Origin: Rhodobacterales bacterium UBA3080
GTDB taxonomy: Bacteria > Pseudomonadota > Alphaproteobacteria > Rhodobacterales > Rhodobacteraceae
Direction of reading: 5' to 3'
Length of the DNA: 16,278 nt
NCBI GenBank assembly: GCA_002366645.1
Contig: DFBM01000186.1
Location: forward strand, 1 to 16,278
Positions within the stretch are counted from its first letter, which is position 1; each line of letters begins with the position of its first letter. Both the position numbers and the translations under genes were made by a program. The notes below the pieces were generated by a model. That model was given only the letters and a program-made list of their open reading frames with translations, was not told the origin of the DNA and did no database searches. Shown here piece after piece: positions 14,801 through 16,278 of this stretch.

Positions 14801-15463
14801 TTCCCGCGTCCAGAGGTCCATAATACCGCCTTCGTTCACCAGATTGTCGGATACCGACTGGATGAAACACGCATGCGGCTGCGGGTGCTTGTAAGCACTA
14901 TCCGAAAGCGTCAGCTTGCCGGTCTGATAGTCAACATAGTGATGGCCCTGACCCGGTCCGTCGATTCCATACGCCCAGTGAAGGCCGGTATTGAACCACT
15001 GCGGAGAGTTTGGCGCCGCCATCTGGCTGGCCATCATAAAGCGCATCTCGTCGTAGTATGTCTTGGCATCGGCCTCGGTGGTGAACATGCCACCTTTCCA
15101 GCCCCAGTAGCACCATGTGCCAACAAGGCGGTCAAAAACCTGTTTGGCCGTAACTTCACCAATATAGCGCGCGTCCTCAGGTAATTTTGCCAGTTTCGCC
15201 TCATCAGGAACCGATGGCAGCAAAAAGTCCGGCACGCCTTTCTCTTTAACGCGCTTCACCGCCGCAGGCACACCGGCCTTGCGGAAGTATTTTTGGGCAA
15301 TGACGTCTGCAGCCACTTGGCTCCAACCCGCTGGAACTTCGAGATTATCTAGCGCAAAAACCACGGACCCGTCCGGATTTCGAATCTCGGACGCCGTCGT
15401 CTTGAATTCGATTTCGCCGTAAGCGCCGGTTTTGACTTTGGTAAATCTGCGGTCAATCTTCAT
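11846..15463 (-). CDS. nrdJ: Class II (adenosylcobalamin-dependent) ribonucleoside-diphosphate reductase
   Basis: NrdJ reduces ribonucleotides to deoxyribonucleotides with an adenosylcobalamin-derived thiyl radical and works without oxygen. From the ATG at 15463 it has 1205 residues, normal for the long alphaproteobacterial type. Motifs in order are NSPQWFNTGLHW (152-163), CFIQS with Cys199, GGTTRRAAKM (271-280), NPCSE (474-478, the N-x-C-x-E radical site with Cys476), Cys487 in TACNLAS, an APTGTIG segment, and the C-terminal zinc ribbon and CGGTSGC tail. AGGGA precedes the ATG. The frame stays open upstream to a GTG at 15619, but those residues lack family character. The last 40 codons are duplicated downstream, and a peptidase gene follows 10 nt after the stop. 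Confidence 0.96.
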   Translation of the reverse strand: MKIDRRFTKVKTGAYGEIEFKTTASEIRNPDGSVVFALDNLEVPAGWSQVAADVIAQKYFRKAGVPAAVKRVKEKGVPDFLLPSVPDEAKLAKLPEDARYIGEVTAKQVFDRLVGTWCYWGWKGGMFTTEADAKTYYDEMRFMMASQMAAPNSPQWFNTGLHWAYGIDGPGQGHHYVDYQTGKLTLSDSAYKHPQPHACFIQSVSDNLVNEGGIMDLWTREARLFKYGSGTGTNFSSLRGANESLAGGGRSSGLMSFLKIGDRAAGAIKSGGTTRRAAKMVICDMDHPDIEEFINWKVLEEQKVAALVAGSKIHEQRLNEIFAAIRAWDGAEADAFDPKKNASLKVAIKDAKKTSVPETYVKRILQYAEQGYSSIEFPTYDTDWDSEAYLTVSGQNSNNSVRVTDAFLQAVKDDADWELLRRTDGTVAKTVKASELWDQVGHAAWACADPGIQFHDTVNAWHTCPEDGAIRGSNPCSEYMFLDDTACNLASMNLLTFLHDGEFDADGYIHATRLWTMTLEIAVLMAQFPSKEIAELSYKFRTLGLGYANIGGLLMNMGFGYDSDEGRALGAALTAILTGVAYKTSAEMAKELGPFDGYAKNAEHMQRVIRNHRRAAYGETKGYEGLAVMPVPLDHDNCPDGKLINLAHKAWDDALKLGEEHGYRNAQVSVIAPTGTIGLVMDCDTTGIEPDFALVKFKKLAGGGYFKIINRSVPAALSNLGYSTSQIEEITSYAVGHGTIGNAPGINHTSLLGHGFSAVEIDKVEAAMPTAFDIKFVFNQWTLGEDFCRKTLGIPEEKLNDPAFDLLRHLGYTRQQISDANNHVCGTMTLEGAPFLKEEHYKVFDCANVCGRIGKRYLSVDSHIHMMAAAQSFISGAISKTINMPNDATIEECKEAYELSWSLGVKANALYRDGSKLSQPLSSALIDDDEDDLEEVLAEAAPADRPAILAEKIVEKIVVQEIERGREKLPQRRKGYTQKAVVGGHKVYLRTGEYEDGNLGEIFIDMHKEGAGFRAMMNNFAIAISVGLQYGVPLEEFVDAFTFTRFEPAGMVQGNDSIKNATSILDYIFRELAVSYLDRTDLAHVQPSGESFDDMGRGADEGVSNISDVDGDVAKSSIEMIRQISSTGYLRKRVPDDLVGMQATVVETATLSESVTMTANVMDDRTKAKMQGYEGDPCGECGNFTLVRNGTCMKCNTCGGTSGCS
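11849..11968. repeat. Direct repeat copy B: 3' coding end within intact nrdJ
   Basis: This is the partner of 11061-11180. It encodes the last 40 residues of NrdJ in frame with the rest of the gene and ends in TGA. Compared with copy A it uses AAA, CAA and GAA where copy A uses AAG, CAG and GAG. If an element supplied a replacement end, this copy, not the distal one, would be partly element-derived; the sequence alone cannot decide. Confidence 0.95.
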
Positions 15464-15561
15464 AGCTGTCCCTGCCTCGATACTTCGACAATCATGTATT
15501 CCGCCAAGAACCTGATTGCCCGGGCTATTTGCCCTTGTGATTTTGATTAGCGCCCCGTTGA

Positions 15562-15577
15562 ACACAACATGTTGTAT
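15562..15577. promoter_or_regulatory. NrdR box upstream of nrdJ
   Basis: ACACAACATGTTGTAT contains the perfect palindrome ACAACATGTTGT and matches 13 of 16 positions of the NrdR consensus as I recall it (acaCwAtATaTwGtgt). NrdR is the ATP/dATP-sensing repressor of ribonucleotide reductase genes, and its boxes usually come in pairs about 31 bp apart. A weak second match (9 of 16) lies at 15593-15608, exactly 31 bp away. The strong box is about 100 nt upstream of the nrdJ ATG. Confidence 0.72.
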
Positions 15578-15783
15578 CGCTCGTGATCGCAGACCCAAAT
15601 TGGAGCATTTTGGTCGCACCGGTCAACGCATTTATTTTTATTTTTGACAGATTTATATGTTGACGCTGAAACGGCTACAAAATCTGGTGTTTGTTAACCC
15701 ACAATCCGGCGCCATTTCACGCGCCGAAAATGGCCAGTCATCCCCAAAAACTTCAGGCAAAAAGCCAAGCGGAAAAATCACGG

Positions 15784-15803
15784 AAAAACATGCCGTTTTG
15801 GCA
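15784..15803 (-). terminator. Weak terminator-like hairpin after the partial gene at the window end
   Basis: On the minus strand TGCC, loop AAAAC and GGCA (15803-15791) are followed by TG and then TTTTT (15788-15784). The stem is only four pairs, so termination would be weak. It lies about 106 bp downstream of the stop of the gene at 15910 and upstream of the nrdJ control region. Confidence 0.3.
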
Positions 15804-15909
15804 AATTTGTAAGGCTGCACATTATTTCGGGAAGCCTAAATAGGCGGGGGTTAGGAAAATCATAAGTCGTCGCGAGAATCACCAACGGCGCACGTCCCGA
15901 AGAATATGT

Positions 15910-16278
15910 TCAATCAAACACGCGATACTTGTCCATAAAGCAGCGCCCCGCCGGGAAAGGCGACTTATCATAGAACTTCGTCAGCACCGGCAGAATCATT
16001 TCCTCGCGAAATACCGCATAGTCGAAGCCCCGCCCCAGATAAACCGTGTGCTCCTGCCGATTACCCTGCAATGTCAGTATCTCCACGTCTTCAAACAGTT
16101 TTTCGGTCAACGTCAGACCGTCGGAGCGCGTGTACGGAATATACAACATGTCCTGACCGTCCAGCGACCGGAAATCCGTAAACACATCCTGATTGCGCCC
16201 GAACACCGCGGTATTAAACACCGTCGTCGCATCAATGCCGTGGTTTTCCAAACTCGCCCTAAGCCCGTAACTCGCCGC
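15910..16278 (-). CDS. Unrecognised protein, C-terminal 122 residues (5' end outside window)
   Basis: The minus-strand frame is open from the window edge to the stop at 15910-15912, so the gene starts beyond the window. I do not recognise the family. The visible part is soluble, with no membrane helix, and is rich in aromatic residues. It includes FNTAVFGRNQDVFTDFRSL, MLYIPYTRSDGLTLTEKLF, and an ending FPAGRCFMDKYRVFD. A TTG at 16251 could be read as a start, but the frame continues upstream without a break and no ribosome binding site is visible. It points the same way as nrdJ, with 446 bp between them, so they are probably separate units. Confidence 0.6.
   Translation of the reverse strand, partial: AASYGLRASLENHGIDATTVFNTAVFGRNQDVFTDFRSLDGQDMLYIPYTRSDGLTLTEKLFEDVEILTLQGNRQEHTVYLGRGFDYAVFREEMILPVLTKFYDKSPFPAGRCFMDKYRVFD

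Larger units (their letters stand above)
15464..15909. other. nrdJ upstream control region (446 bp without a supported gene)
   Basis: The region holds the nrdJ Shine-Dalgarno, an NrdR-like palindrome at 15562-15577, a possible -35 TTGACC (minus strand, 15626-15621) without a good -10, and a weak terminator at 15784-15803. It also holds inverted repeats GCCATTT/AAATGGC (15711-15717 and 15728-15734) and a palindrome GCCTAAATAGGC (15834-15845), neither with known meaning. I looked for a cobalamin riboswitch, which could accompany a B12-dependent enzyme, and saw no B12-box-like sequence. Confidence 0.6.

Noticed and set aside
14078..15184. 368-codon plus-strand frame opposite nrdJ, and several similar long antisense frames (12851-13858, 11951-12715)
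   Set aside because: All are antisense to nrdJ, an unambiguous gene, and show Arg- and Val-rich shadow composition without motifs.
15464..15619. 52-residue N-terminal extension of NrdJ from GTG at 15619
   Set aside because: The extension covers the NrdR-like box and has no family similarity. The ATG at 15463 has a good Shine-Dalgarno and gives MKIDRRFTK, a typical NrdJ start.
15464..15909. Possible cobalamin riboswitch or tRNA as an integration target near nrdJ
   Set aside because: No B12-box-like sequence, no cloverleaf and no CCA-type end could be seen on either strand.

Overview
The window looks like a chromosomal segment of an alphaproteobacterium, most likely Rhodobacteraceae (Roseobacter group). 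I infer this from the IlvI variant with a GEAS motif, the large single-chain B12-dependent ribonucleotide reductase, the DUF2852/RDD/Bpt neighbourhood and the TakP-like TRAP system. No rRNA, tRNA, CRISPR array or integrase was seen. These calls rest on reading motifs by eye, not on a database search.

Layout. (1) 1-2785, plus strand: the 3' end of a PPK2-type polyphosphate kinase, a TetR regulator, two near-identical operators around a probable promoter, a DUF2852 membrane protein, an RDD membrane protein, a strong hairpin, and bpt (N-end rule leucyltransferase) ending at a bidirectional terminator. (2) 2802-7272, minus strand: a complete TRAP transporter operon, transcribed dctP-dctQ-dctM, with a Tat-exported binding protein and unusually large membrane subunits. 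(3) 7273-7769: a divergent intergenic region whose ilv side carries a small leader ORF and a textbook intrinsic terminator before ilvI, which suggests attenuation. (4) 7770-10964, plus strand: ilvI, a sulfotransferase-like gene, and ilvH, closed by a terminator shared with the opposite strand. (5) 11018-15463, minus strand: nrdJ followed by a 788-bp insertion. (6) 15464-16278: the nrdJ control region with an NrdR-like box, then the 3' part of an unrecognised gene.

The most unusual structure is at the 3' end of nrdJ. The last 120 bp of nrdJ coding sequence occur twice, without gaps, 788 bp apart and differing at 9 positions (8 synonymous). Between the copies sits an AT-richer ImmA/IrrE-type zinc peptidase gene whose start lies 10 nt beyond the nrdJ stop. 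The downstream copy is not just debris: it is an open frame with its own ATG and Shine-Dalgarno-like sequence, able to encode a 44-residue stand-alone copy of the NrdJ C-terminal zinc-ribbon/redox-active cysteine tail. This looks like a small passenger element that duplicated or replaced the 3' end of its target gene, leaving nrdJ intact and placing its cargo under the nrdJ promoter. No integrase is present, so the mechanism is open.

Functionally, the window covers branched-chain amino-acid synthesis (IlvIH), deoxyribonucleotide synthesis (NrdJ), organic-acid uptake (TRAP), protein turnover (Bpt) and probably envelope functions (DUF2852, RDD). The accessory features are the peptidase cassette and the sulfotransferase-like gene inside the ilv operon.
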